Of a stretch of DNA of 64,000 bases, positions 1 through 12,447 are shown piece by piece (position 1 is the first letter of the stretch; each line of letters starts with the position of its first letter). The DNA comes from Taenia hydatigena. Taxonomy: Eukaryota; Platyhelminthes; Cestoda; Cyclophyllidea; Taeniidae. The position numbers and the translations under genes were made by a program. Location: positions 15,040,519 to 15,104,518 of the forward strand of contig JADWOT020000006.1 in assembly GCA_036345935.2 (NCBI GenBank), given 5' to 3'. The notes beneath the pieces are model-generated. The model did not search any database, had not been told where the DNA came from, and was given only the letters and a program-made list of their open reading frames with translations.

Positions 1-3000
1 TGGAGTGGGTGGTAGGAATGAGTAGACCGGGGTGAATGGATTCTGAGGTACCGAACTGTACGGCACTGGAGACGACGCAGGGGATTTGCGTCTCGGATTT
101 TCCGGATTGCTTGACATCCAGGCATCCTTCTTATACGCCAGGTTAGGAACTCGAAGTAAATAATGTAGTTTTACGGGGATCGCACAATCATATTTAGTCG
201 TTTTTTCCAGTCTGTTTATGCATCAAGGCTTTCAGTGACGGTATTTGCTCACATATGAGTATTTAGTTCTTGTCTAGCTATTTAAAATAGACTTCCAAAT
301 TGTGCATCTCACAATTAAGGGAGTACTTGGCGTTTGTCATATCAGCATAATTTAGTTTATCCATGAAATCCAATCCTCAGTTATGTAAGAGACTGAGATA
401 ATGCGTTAAATTACCTTTTATAGTTATCCATTTTGAATTTGACACCATCCTCAAATAAGATTCTATGCTTTCGACAAAAGAAGATTATTCTAAAATATGT
501 CAGAATTTTGCATTCAATAACGCTTTTGATTTAGGTAAGCTTTAATTAAAACTCTTAGAAACGGTACACTAAATATGTGCGCATTCTAACCAAGTGATTG
601 GAAATAAATTCTGATATTTGCTTTTATTTGATAGAATGATTGGATGCAATCTGCGAACTCTATGTTCTGAAATAAGCACATCTTATCCCCAGCTATGACT
701 TGACCTAAGTGGGCGTGGCTATCACGCTAAGGCGTATAGGAGTGGAAGAATAGGGGACTCACCACAGGAGCTTTTGTCGTTGATGCGGAAGAAGCCGGGC
801 TCGCAATTGCCGCGGCGACGGCAGCCCAACAGCCCGACGCGCATCGCGATGCGGCCCCGCCAGCTGATTGGGTGAATGCGCACGTAGCGTGCCACCACCG
901 GCGCCGCCAGGTAGTGTACGCGCTCCGTCAGGGTCTGCGTGTTGCCCGTGAACACCTTTACGTAGGAGAGTAAATTCACCTTTCCTACTGGAAATGCTTC
1001 CTTGTTACCTCAACTAACAATGCTTTCAGATGCCACCACTGTTACCAAGGTATCAGAAATAGGTAAAAGTCAGCATCTTCTTTGTCCAGACCCCAAACTC
1101 CTCTTCCTAGAACTCAGCATTTATGGGATATCTTCGTAGCTTCAAACCAAACTTGAATCACAAAAGGAAACCTCAGTCTAGAAGAAACGACTATATTGTG
1201 GTGTCATATCAGGAGCGTGAAGGAGCTTACAAAACTGTGTTCCAAAATGTTATGATTTCAGTTTGATTTCTCAATAAAATGTGAATAATTCGCTGAAAAC
1301 ATTGCTTCATAACCTAGTATGTATGTTCATGTAAGAGATCATAAGGACTGTATCAACACAAGTAACATGGAAAATGTTTTACTTCTCATCTTCCACTGTG
1401 GTTCCTGAGCATGTCCACCAAAGAGAGGAATGCGGGGTGGTCATACATTCAATTAATTCGAACAGTAATTAATATTTTCAATTGATCACCTCAGCATTTA
1501 CATGTTGCAGAGCTAATTTCAGCACTTTTGTTTGTGCTTACATCATAGGTTAAAGTTCCTCATGCATGTGACAAATTTGCTCAATTGGAAATGTTGCAAT
1601 TAAGGTTTCCACTATTTTGTTCTATTTCCTAGTATAAGTCGAAGTGTTTGGCCAATTTTCTCGTCGACATTGTTGCTATATAACCCGTGGCTTCTTCAAG
1701 CTGGAGACCATGTAAAGTGGGTGGACGTACACGCTGATCTAGATGTGTTGCATCCTTATAGAAGAACCAGAGCAGGCTGTCGTTGCTATAGGACAATTTG
1801 AAAAGTGTTACATATTGCTGCCACTTGCTATCCCCGCGCGGTCTCAGAACAATGCCAGTAATAAGGGTCGGTGGACCCAGGTCGATTTGGTACCACTGCA
1901 TGCCTGACAAGCAAATAAAAAAAGACCATTAACAAATTTTGCGATTTTCAACGGGAAGCTGTTAATCCCTTGATGGAATAAAACTTCCAGTTTTTAGTTT
2001 TAGAGTTTACGGTTATCTTGCACTTTTGCCGAGGTTTTCCATTAAAGGAATAGTTGTTAGGCTAATTTCTACCCTAGGACACTTTTTTAGCCTTGTGTTT
2101 TGAAATACAGGAGGACTGATAACTGACCATTCTGGCGTTTCGCGCACCAGGCTTTGTTGCTAAAATAGTGCCCATCTTCCGCAGTACAAGTTTTCCCATG
2201 CTTCTTGCTGCGAGTTGTGGAGGCACTATAGCGGGCGTACGGTGGGGTTCCGAGCAATTGTCGGCACGCTAAAAGTGAAATATAGTGCTTCAAAGTGTTC
2301 TCTTTCGTAATGAAGTCTAAATTCTGTGGAACTCACGTTGACACCCGATAAGTTCAACACGAAGACTTGGGTGTCGATTCCATGTGAATGGGTAAATACG
2401 AACGAAGCGAGTGACTACAGCCTCGTCCAGGTACGTGTGCTTTGCTTGGTACGAGTCTATGTTCCCTTCAAAGATCTGCGTTTAGAATACATTAAAATCT
2501 TCGATTAGCAGTTTTTTAATGAGAATGCTGCAGTGCCTCTCATAAGCAATTAAGTAAAAAGCGAAGAAGAATACTTAATAATCGTCTTTTATGAATAACC
2601 GTCTTCTTAAGTTGAATAATTGCGTCTCCAGATGCATTAAAACTAATGGGTTTAACAAGGTGAAGAAGGTTAATAAATTAGCATACTAGTAAACATAGAG
2701 CAGGTGCTTCACCCAGATGTCATTCGCGCAGCTTATGAAGGTGTACATGCCTGAAGATAATTTTATTCATTGCTAATAAGCGCAAATTCGATTAAAGCAT
2801 AACTTAGTGGCTATCACTTGCCAAAACTCTAATGCAAGTGGTGTGATGAATCCTTAACTTATCATGCATTCACTGAGGGTCACCGCATACGCCAACTGCA
2901 ACTGATGAGGTAACTATTACGTGTGTTGCGATGAATCGAAGAAAGTGTGGGCGACTGTCAACACCTGGTTGATATTTTGACAGCCTCCAATCAGTGGCAG

Positions 3001-6000
3001 TTATGTGGTCTGAATTTTCCCGATCCATTATTCACTATGTGAATTACACGAAGTTCGCCTGACAAAACTTCTTCCATTGATGAAACAAATTGACGTGTGT
3101 GGGTAAATACTGGACTCCGCACATTGGTGATGGGCGACAGGTGATTATTTTTGGGGAATGATTGCGATTTTATTCACCCACAGTGGGTAAAAATGTCCAG
3201 TTCGTATGGATACTACAATAACCATGCTAATAATATTGACACATGGAATATTCAGGATGGTCTTCAAGCCCTTAAGTTAAGAACAATAAGAGACCGTTTT
3301 TGCTTTCGGAATAAAAACGCAATACATTTTTATCCAAAACTATAGCTGGGGACTCATCAACTTACATGAGGCCTTTTCTTTGCCCCAAGATACTCGAGTC
3401 TCATTCAAACCCACTATCTTACCCTTTGGTTGTGATAAACGTCGTTGGCAAACCGCCAGAAGACTCCGTCATCGCTAAAGGAGAGTGTGTACGAAGCTAC
3501 CCATTCATCCCCATCTCCTCGTCCTTGTAAAAGCACTCCAGTTACCTAAAACGTAAAAAATGGCCCTAGAGAAACTAGGGGCTCATTTTGCGTAACTTGC
3601 ATTGCTGATCCACGAGCTTCAGTGAAGGGGGGCAATGTGGTTCTATTTCAAAAGTCGCCTGAATAGTAGTGCTTCGTCATCCTTCATTCGCGCCTAAGGC
3701 ATGTGTATTTCACACCTGCTGAAGCCTCAAATGATCCTATGCTTTAAAGCAGCTTCCTGTGTTTTAACAACTTGCAAGATCCACATACGAAGTTATGCTT
3801 TAAATTATATGTCGTATTTTCTAATAAATAAGCATCACTCTACTTATAGGCATTGGGAAGCTCGTACAATTTATTAAAGACCATATTTTAATTATCGAAA
3901 GTAGTGTATGAATCGCAAGGGTTATCCTACAGCTCTAGTCCCTTCCCATGATAACCTTTGAAGAAGACTTTAGCATTTTGATAAATTATTTTGAATTTAC
4001 TGGATCGGAGGCAATAAATATGAATCATACATGGCATGTAACGTCAAAACAAAAAATTCTTTCGAAGGTTTGCATAATACTTGCATTTAATCACAAGAGC
4101 ATCTGTTTTGCTAAGGTTGTATCTCAGTAGTTCCAGTGGCATAATTTATTATTGATCCACAAATTTTAACATGCATGTTAACAACTCGAAAGACTTCAGG
4201 GACGGAAACAAGAGCAGAAACTTCTAGCAAAAAAATGCCATGAAGCATTCTACACCAGTTCTACACTAAAATACACTTAAGAGCTGCCAATAACATACCT
4301 TAAAAGAGAACTCGAATTCAAGGACATCGAATCCAATGGAACAGACTCTGAGCACGTATCTTAAACGCACAATTTGTTTGCACTTATTTTTTCCTCGATT
4401 AATTTGAATACTGACTTCGATCAAAAAGAGGAGGAACTAGCTTGCTCGTATTTGCAGAAAAGGTAGACTAAGTCCACTCCTGCGGTGCTACGAGTCACAC
4501 ATGTGGCCGATAGGGCGCTGCCTTTGTCATTTGCAGCGTTGACTACGCGGTGTCTTTGACGCCTTGGCATTTTGATTTCGACAGGATTATTTAGTTCTAG
4601 GAACATCATGACGAAATGATCGCCTGCAAATTTGTGTGCGTGGAATTCAGCCAGCATTCATTAAGAATATTAAGCTTTTAATGAGAACTTGCGTTATTAG
4701 TCTAACAAACAACAAATAAGTTACTTAATCAACTAGCTTATGAAGTAATGTTGACTAAAACTCACTAATAAAAATACCTAAAAGCATAAACATTACCTGG
4801 TTTTTATCGGAATCTCAGGTATGTTATTTTTGGTAATTGTGTGCAGTTCATGAACAAGCAAACACATACTTAGGCAATTATAGATGCCGCGTATAGGCAT
4901 ATTCAATATCTGCAGCGCCAGTTTGGAATTTAAAAACGCATATTAACGCGTTCGCTGCCAGTGTCACACATACGTGACGTCCCGAACCAAGCCTGATTTA
5001 CGTGGCAGACAGTTTTGTGATTTTTGGCTTTAGAATGTGGATGAAAATAGCTTCCTTCTAAGACCCTCCTAGCAAAGGCACTGAGGCATCTACAGAATAG
5101 AAACGGCTCAACAGTAAAATCCTTCAAAACCCTTCAATAGTTAAATTCGCATGTTAAGGAACTTGGCACTAATTTATAAGTAACTTGATAAAACAAAAGG
5201 GGAGACGAGAACCGCGTCTAAATCTCATTGAAGAATATGAATTCATGTTTTTTGTACACCCTAGAGTAATTCAGTGCATTCTCGTCAATTTTCGCAGTTA
5301 ATCGCCGCCCATTTGATCGAATTGCTACGCGTTAGAATAAAATGCGACTGTGTTCGTGAGGTGAAGGTTAAGTTTTCAGCTCCAAATCGGCGGTAAACAG
5401 GCCTTTGGCTGCTAGAGCGCAGTTACGCTCAAGACACCGATGTGGCTTTCATTTGGTACTTATTCACCTATTTTCCAGTCTTAGATTTAAAAACGTTAGT
5501 TAACCAAATCCCCTAATGAGCTTGCACCGACTTCACTAAGCCTATTAAAGTAATGAATCCACTGAGAATATGAGGAAAGTCGTATGTACCTTGCAATCAT
5601 AGCATTTGCACATTGTTTTAGTGGCTATCTGAAAAGTATGATTACATGATTAAAAGCAAGTCTGGGGAATTTATTTTCATTTAGCCAATGATATTGTAGC
5701 ATTTTCAACCATACTATCGTGGAGTTCGTAACTATTACAAGTGACATATTTTCTTTTTCCAATTTACTTTTGTTGCGCTTTGGTAATGCCAATGAAGCTA
5801 AACAAGCAAGCGGCTTTCCTTTTGCATTGCATACCTTCCGCTTCCGTTTCTCCGTACAAGGTTTCACTTGATGAGCATTTTATTTTCCTAATACTCTTAT
5901 GCTATACCATAGTGACGATTAACGATTTATCTCCATTAGGCTACTGGTAATTAATTAATCAATTAGTCTGGATTAATTGTTTTAATGAAGTAAGTATCCA

Positions 6001-8268
6001 CTTACCAGTCAAACAATAAACAACTGCAGCATAAAGGGACTCCTTTTTAGAAACAGTTTGATATTTTATTGCTCCAGTGCACCTGTTATTCCCGAATAAC
6101 GCAAATGCTCAGTGCCTATTATGTGGCGCAGCTCCTATTCAAACATGTGGGGCTTGGAATGTTTTACGCAGCTGTATCAACATATTCAAGAGAGAGGAGC
6201 ACTTGAGAGCCGAACGCACCGTCGCCCTGACTCCTAGGTCTATCTGCAGCCACTCTGTGGAGGACTTGTATTTGGGGCACCAAGCTAGTCCGTTGGCGAG
6301 GAATGGACGAGCGTTTGTGGGAGCGCAGTTGTTAATCGCCCAGCCGCCCTCGACGATGTAAGAGGAGGCCGATATTTGAGCGTCAGTGATGGCACCGGAG
6401 ATCATTCCCAATGGATCGTCCTGTTCACAGGCTTTAAAATGGTTACGAAATTATGGTGGTGGCATAGAAATTAGCATGATGTTACAAGATGGCAGTGTTA
6501 CACACACATTCTCTAATATATTCTTTGCAGCTATTTGGACTAAATGCATACGTTCTGAAATTAATCGGTTTCGTTTTAACCAGCAGATGGGATATTGCGC
6601 AATTGTATTGAGCGCATCGAATTGTAAATCCAATTAATTTGCATAAAATGGCTACAGTCGAAGCTTGTCATTTTCATAGCACTGAAACATAGTTCAATAA
6701 AATGCTTAAAGCTTTTGGAAACTTTTCGATTTCAGAGGGTTCGTATGCATTATTCATTGTTAAATGGTTAAGTGGTTTCGTCTAGGCGCTACCTTCATTT
6801 GTTGTTGGCACCGGTGCTCGAATTTATCGCAACCCGCTCATTAAAAATTTAAATTAGTTGAGCAAACTACTTGCCGAGGATTACTGCACATAGACCTATG
6901 CCTTGGACCATTGGATCTCACATCCGGGATCCGCTATTTTAAACAAAGCTCTGCCCATATCATTTACAGTTACCATCACTTCAATGGAATGCAACTACGT
7001 TAGTGCAAGATTCGCCTCCTTTGCTCTTCATCGGACACATAATTCGCGTCCATATCAGTTTAAAGTATAATTTCAGATAAAAATATCCTCTTGTTTGCAT
7101 TGCCATTTCCACGTTGGCGTATCTGCCAAACGTATTCCCATAACGTCCTCAATTAGAACTATCAGAAAATGCGAAAGGAGGGGAATTCAAAAGAAAACTT
7201 CATTTTTGCATTAAAACGAATTTAGTGCTTTCACAAAATCTAATGATTCCTGGAGCAAATGCTCGCATAGCTTTACAAGGGCTTTTTTCTCACTTGAATT
7301 TTAACAAGGCAAACAAAATAAGCCGATTTTTTTATATCAATCCACTTAAATTTTAAGTCTATAATTTAGTCATCCATAATCTTTGATTAAGACTTCAGCA
7401 TTGAACTACATTGCGTGCAGGTTTGGTGATTGCAATATGCTTAAAACAAACTAAATTTTCTATTATGTTTGCATTATCCTTGCAAAGTCACCATCAATTC
7501 CTTTACATTTATGAATTTCTGTGTCTGTTTTCTTAACATTTTCCGTTGCTTTGGCCCTCTTGTATATTGCCACCTCATGATACCAATCGGGTGCAAAACA
7601 TCTAACTGTGGAGAGTGGACAATTCTGATCCGGAATCTTTCGTTGTCTTACCCATATGAAACAACGTAGTGCAAGTTCATCGCTACTTTAATAAGTGCCT
7701 TTTCCAACATTTGACCAAGCATTGTCTGGCAGCTACTAATTGTGTGTGTGTGTGTGCGCGCAGTTGTAAAGCCCTCCATACTGTATGTAATATCATCATT
7801 CTCACTTAATCGGGTGCATTTATGTCTTTCAATGAGCTAGTGACACCGCAAGGCCGTTTCTCGAACCCGCTACAATTAGTGTATTAAACGGGTGCTGGAG
7901 ACTGACTCAGTATTTTCAATAGGCGTTAGGTTAACTCGAAGCTATACGTTTACAAGACAGATTGATGAATTTCGCTAATGCAGCTAAAAAAGCGGCAGAT
8001 TCAATTATTACCATTGTGATGCATAATTCATCACACCACATTTCAAATAGTGGTGCAGCAAAAATCTAAGACCATTTGGAAAATATTCATTATTGCAGTT
8101 GACATGCGTCAACGTACCGTCGTAGGAGGGGTCATAGGGAAAAGTACCGGCAGCACTCCTGTCCATGCGCATGACCGGCTGTGTTTCTCCCCGCACTTGC
8201 AACGTACACTGAGTGCAATGCAAGATGAAAAGCAACAGCAGCTGCTTAGGCGGCGGAGGACCTCTCAT
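1..8268 (-). CDS. Secreted/surface protein with signal peptide and tandem discoidin (F5/8 type C) domains, 3'-partial
   Basis: Discoidin domains are beta-barrel lectin-like modules that bind collagen, phospholipid or sugars outside the cell. Exons on the minus strand, with agreeing splice phases: 8118-8268, 6232-6431, 3423-3545, 2337-2475, 2128-2268, 1731-1903, 763 to about 987, and 1-149. Exon 1 gives 50 residues with a Leu-rich signal peptide (PKQLLLLFILHC) after the start Met. Domain 1 runs from CEQDDPLGMISGAI through STEWLQIDLG and GVFWRFANDVYH to VTRFVRIYPFTW and ends at IGCQ. Domain 2 starts CRQLLGTPPYARYSAST, contains MQWYQIDLG and KLSYSND, and ends VARYVRIHPISW...LLGC. A Cys-rich link (CEPGFF...SSC) leads to a third module opening NLAYKKDAW, like a fucolectin or discoidin start, cut by the window edge. 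The last junction before exon 763-987 has two possible forms (VNLLSY or LGKVNLLSY). No transmembrane segment or kinase is in view, so a DDR-type receptor cannot be excluded. Confidence 0.82.
7741..7760. repeat. (TG)n microsatellite
   Basis: A run of alternating T and G ends in CGCGC. It lies in the first intron region upstream of the discoidin exon at 6431. Confidence 0.9.
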
Positions 8269-8339
8269 GGTTCTATCTCCAGTGGTAGACCTTATTTTTC
8301 TTTTTTCGGCCGTACTCGGAATTTAAGTGCGTGCTACTG

Positions 8340-8470
8340 TAGTTTTCGAGCCCTCTGATTGGTTCCCCCTTGGTGTGCACACGCGCCGCGCAAGCGCAAA
8401 CATTGGGCCGCGCAACCGTGCTCCTGAAGCTACGCGCCAGCCCCTTGTGCTGATTATAGCCAATCAAATT
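8340..8470 (-). promoter_or_regulatory. GC/CpG-rich probable promoter of the discoidin gene
   Basis: Just upstream of the start codon at 8268 the otherwise AT-rich sequence becomes GC- and CpG-rich (around 8378-8440, with CGCGCCGCGC and GGGCCGCGCAAC). This position and composition fit a promoter or 5'UTR for the minus-strand gene. No TATA box or transcription start can be fixed by eye. Confidence 0.35.
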
Positions 8471-11360
8471 TAAGTGATGACCCTAATGGGCTGTCACTGA
8501 TGAGGGGGCCGCTATGTGCTAATATCAGTGAAGCCATCTCCAACTCATTTGTATAGAATTCTAAAAATAGCTCCGGTATTCCATAAATCAGAGGATACGA
8601 ATACCTCTTCAAAATGAAAACATTTTGCTAGCGTTTCCTAAATTTTCAAATTGTAATTCCTTAAAAACTGTCGCTATCGCGTTTAAATTAAGTTTACTTA
8701 TAACATCCGGCTTTGTGCAGGGGCAATACATCTGTCTGCTAAAGTAAATCCGGATTTGCAAATATGTAACAACATTTTTCATCAGCTTATAAAAAAATTG
8801 GCTGCAATCAAGCACTGCTCAAAAAGATCAGTTGGAATTAAATGAATTAAATAGTTTCAAAGTGTTCTTATTGTGATGATTATGCATGTCTTAGCTTGAG
8901 CAGCAGCTGAATGGATAAAAAAGTCTGCTGAAAGTTAGTTCTTCATTCGAGAAATAAGACATGTAGGCTATAGTGGTTGATTTTCAGCTGATGCTTTACT
9001 GAGTCATGTGATGATCCTAACCTCTTCTGAAATCGTAACACGGTAAATTTCCGTGAAGTCTCAAGGATTCCTGAGTTAAACGAAATAGCAAACGGCTTTG
9101 ACGTACGACTGTAGTGCACACTTGTGTTAATCGAGCAACTCGAATTACTAGAACCTACACGCTTGAAAGAATAATTCCATAGTAATGACCAATGTATTTT
9201 GTTTAAATACACTAAACTTTACCCATGATAGTGATACGGACCCTTGGCCATGTTAGCGGCGATTAAGGACTACTCGTAGACCTCGATAATAATACAATAG
9301 CTGTCGCAGGCTTTAAAAGTTGGTATAAAGCCTCCATTTAAAAAGAAGCTAATTAGTAAAAATTTTAAGTCCCTATATTTCAAGCACAATTAATGTTTAG
9401 TTTGCAATTTTTGCATTCAACACATCTGCATAAATTGCGAAAAAATTGGTGCCTTTCATGCGTGGGCATTGCCGACAATGAATTGCGGCGTTGCAAGTGA
9501 TGTGCAAAGCACCTGTGAATTTCATACAACCAGCCTGTCTTTCGAAATGCTCGTTAGACCTGATGACTGACATCCATTGTAGTAATAGCGCAATACGACT
9601 ATGATTTTATTTAAACTTCTGATAGTGAAGCTGTGCTACTCTAAGGATATACAGGTATGGAATCAACAAGAAGTGATCGTGGACATTCATTTCGGTGGCG
9701 ACCTTTTTCAACTTAAACTAGATTCTGCATTTTAAATATATGAAGTTAATGCCTGATCTTTCGTACGCAAGCGTACACGCTCTTCGACCAAACTAATTTA
9801 TTAAAGTGTGAACTGTTGGGTTTTAATTTACAAAAGGCAAACACCATTTACCGTACTCAGATCAAGGGAAACCAATGACAAAAGATGGAACAGAATCGGT
9901 GATTTTTTATTTATTGGAGGCACTCTACACTTTTTGAAAAACTGTTTGTCATGCAGCAGCGATCGACTCATCGGTGAGTAATGCGATAAGTTTTTTTCAT
10001 GTGCGACTTTCAAGTTTTAGATAAATTTGCTCGCGAATGCCCCACGTCTATACATTGAGCAGTCAATTTCCAACTAATCATTAATATTGTGACTGTTTGC
10101 TTTCCATGAGCAGCGAACATGTTTTGCAGTTGTTCCACCGAGCATCGTAAGCCCCAAATGAATGATGTTTGAGTTAAACCAGCACAAGGACCACATGCTG
10201 AATATTGCCCTTCTCCGCAGACCATAATCACCTACCCATGAAAATACGATATTTCAACACAACACAAACCCTAGTCATCCCTCAGTAGAAAAGAAAGGTC
10301 CTTCCGAGGGCACTTTTCTCTTTAGACTTGCGCAGTTCCTGTGAAAAGCGTCAGGGTTCATCACAATTGTGCCATTGACTTGTGTTGATTCCCGAATGTA
10401 GGTGTAAAATAATGAAGTGATGTTAATTCTTTCGTAAATTCTATGGTTGATTCCTGCTCACCAAATAAACTGGCTTGATTATCACATAACATCATCCTAT
10501 AGCTCATTTTCTCCGCAATATCATCCGAATATATTTCCGTATGTTACTGATGTCCGAATTTGAGCTCGCCAAACATATTACAAAAATAGTAACTTTTCAA
10601 CTGACTACACTAAAAGTTTCTTTCAAGGATTCACGACTTTGAATTAGTATAGGCGACTCAGTGGGTTTCAAAAATCATCCCACAAAGATAGCAAACCCCA
10701 AGACTAGAAGTTTTTCTATCGCAATGGTTTAGATGTATCGATAGACTAAAAACAAAGGCACAGCATGGGATTTTAGATTATCATGATGGTTTTTGATGGC
10801 ACGTACCTAATGGGAACTTTTGTTCCGTTGCGTATAGTATCTGTGATTTGATACTTCGTTTACCTTCGAGGGCTCTACCGTATTTGCACGTTGCGCATCC
10901 GCCTTGCGACACGGCCTATGGACCATGATAATAGCCTTTCTATTTTTTATTTATGTCACTAGTATACATTCTTTCATAAAATTTGGACTCAGTATGATTT
11001 TGTTAGGCTTGGAACAGCGATTCGATTGCTGGATCCTCCTACAAGTACCGTTAAATCATCTCTAGCAAAAATTTAGAGCCATTTTATCTCCAACAGACGC
11101 AATATTTACCTCTCACCAACAAACTTGTAAAAGCGTTGAGTTCACAGCGAGATTAGTCTACATTCGAGAAGGGATCCGAGGTTTTAAAGTTCTCAGTTTT
11201 CTAAACATCCAGATTGGTATCAGACCATGCCTACTGCAGGATCCCGAGATTTCGGTAAAGGCAAGAGTCCATAAAACTCGAGCAAAACATAGAGGTTAAA
11301 CATACAAAATGGATTATGGCTGCTGACATAAAACGGACGCCAACTGCGTAGACTTGAAAT
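8471..11360. other. Intergenic stretch, no gene recognised
   Basis: This AT-rich sequence has only short, unconvincing open frames on both strands. One Cys-containing frame (10010-10231, minus) has no flanking splice logic I could confirm. I see no repeat of the LTR family here. Confidence 0.5.
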
Positions 11361-11528
11361 TGATCTATATGTCTGTCGGTTTCGGTCACTTAGGTAGCCA
11401 TTTTGCTCTAGCCGCGTGAGCTGGCCTCCAGCTCATGCCAGCAGTCCCATTTCCTCTATTTATTGAATATATATTCTGCCCTAGCATTACGCCTTCTTTT
11501 GCCTTCAATGAAGCCTTGGGACGTAACA
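11361..11528 (+). mobile_element. Diverged solo LTR of the TRIM family, 'CACTTAGG' variant
   Basis: The sequence shares the family's internal landmarks in order: CGGTTTCGGTCACTTAGG, a GAGCTGGCCTCC block, CATGCCAGCAG, TTGAATATATATTCTGCCCTAG, CCTTCTTTTGCCTTC, then a decayed end (GACGTAACA in place of GACGCTACA). The first part is eroded and I see no clear target-site duplication. It belongs with the copies at 41064 and 46508, which also read CACTTAGG where others read AAGGTCACAGAGG. Confidence 0.7.
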
Positions 11529-11757
11529 TAGAGCTCCTATGACGCTCTGCAGTTTAGTAATATTACGGATAAATATGGCATAGAAGAGTTGTGGAGAGGG
11601 TAAGGTATTTATTTTAAAATAAAATTATTTTGCTTACGTCTATTGACAAGGAAAGATCAATTCATTAAATGTGGAGAAGCGGGCTACTTTTCCAAAAGCA
11701 ATAAAGATATATCTTTTTATGATTACCTTAAAAATAAAAATAAAATAAAAAGAGCAT

Positions 11758-11943
11758 TGTAGTACTTTATCAGTTTGTGCTGCCGATTTCTGTCAAGGTC
11801 ACAGAGGTGGCCATATTGCCCTAGCTGCGTGGGCTGGCCTCTGAGCCATGCCAGCAGCCTTTTTTCCTCTGTCCGGTGAATATATTTATTCTACCTTAGC
11901 ATTCTGCCTTCTTTTGCTTTCGAGGGAGCCTCGGGACGCCACA
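11758..11943 (+). mobile_element. Solo LTR of the TRIM family with 5-bp target-site duplication AGCAT
   Basis: The copy begins TGTAGTACTTT and ends GACGCCACA, the family's near-inverted ends, and is 186 bp long. AGCAT lies directly before (11753-11757) and after (11944-11948) it, as expected of an LTR-retrotransposon insertion reduced to one LTR by recombination. The bases after the right AGCAT again read TGTAGTACT, so the target may have been another family copy. It closely resembles the reversed copy at 40648-40833. Confidence 0.85.
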
Positions 11944-11948
11944 AGCAT

Positions 11949-12150
11949 TGTAGTACTCATATTCTTTAAATGTGCTTTGTAGGCCAGAGGCGTGGAAACT
12001 CGCTGGAGCATGACACTTCCTCGGCCTGAACTCCCACATCTCGCCTAGCTGTGTAATTATCACCCTATATTATTAAAGATGTCGAAACATACGCAGGCTT
12101 CTACTAGCAAGGGTGACCAGGAGAGAGAGGAGGAACCCTCTACAAGCATT
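11949..12150 (+). repeat. Repeat family B, copy 1
   Basis: This interspersed repeat has related copies at about 50320-50552 and 52335-52515. Shared blocks include CTTTGTAGGCCAGAGGCG, CTGAACTCCCACATC, an ATTAAAGATG start and GAGGAGGAA...CTCTACA. An ATG at 12079 opens a short frame whose first residues (MSKHTQASTSKGDQ) match those of the other copies. The function and element class are unknown; it could be the leader and first codons of a retroelement or a mobile gene fragment. Confidence 0.6.
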
Positions 12151-12447
12151 TATGCTAAAAAATCATTTAATAACAGTTTGTGAGGTTGAGGTTGTCTTTG
12201 ATTACTTCAGGCGATTGGCTTCAGACTTAGAATATAATTATTTAAAATCAAATTTAGTTAAAAGCGTCCCTAATCTAATGAAAAAATTATCCGAACTAAT
12301 GCGTTGCCTCAACTAATTGGGCTATTATTCCGAAATATGGAAAAGAATAAACCACAATTACTTTGAGCATTGATAAGGTCCTTTACTTTAATGTGATTGG
12401 CTGTAAAGTATGCTGTTTGCCCTCGTCCTTGTGGTAGCTTGCTAATT

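Noticed and set aside
7840..7890. A GGTTCGAGA-like B box suggesting a tRNA gene on the minus strand.
   Set aside because: No cloverleaf stems or A box at the right distance could be drawn.
10010..10231. Cys-containing minus frame near 10.1 kb as a possible exon of the discoidin gene.
   Set aside because: The signal-peptide exon at 8268 already starts that gene and joins in phase to 6431.
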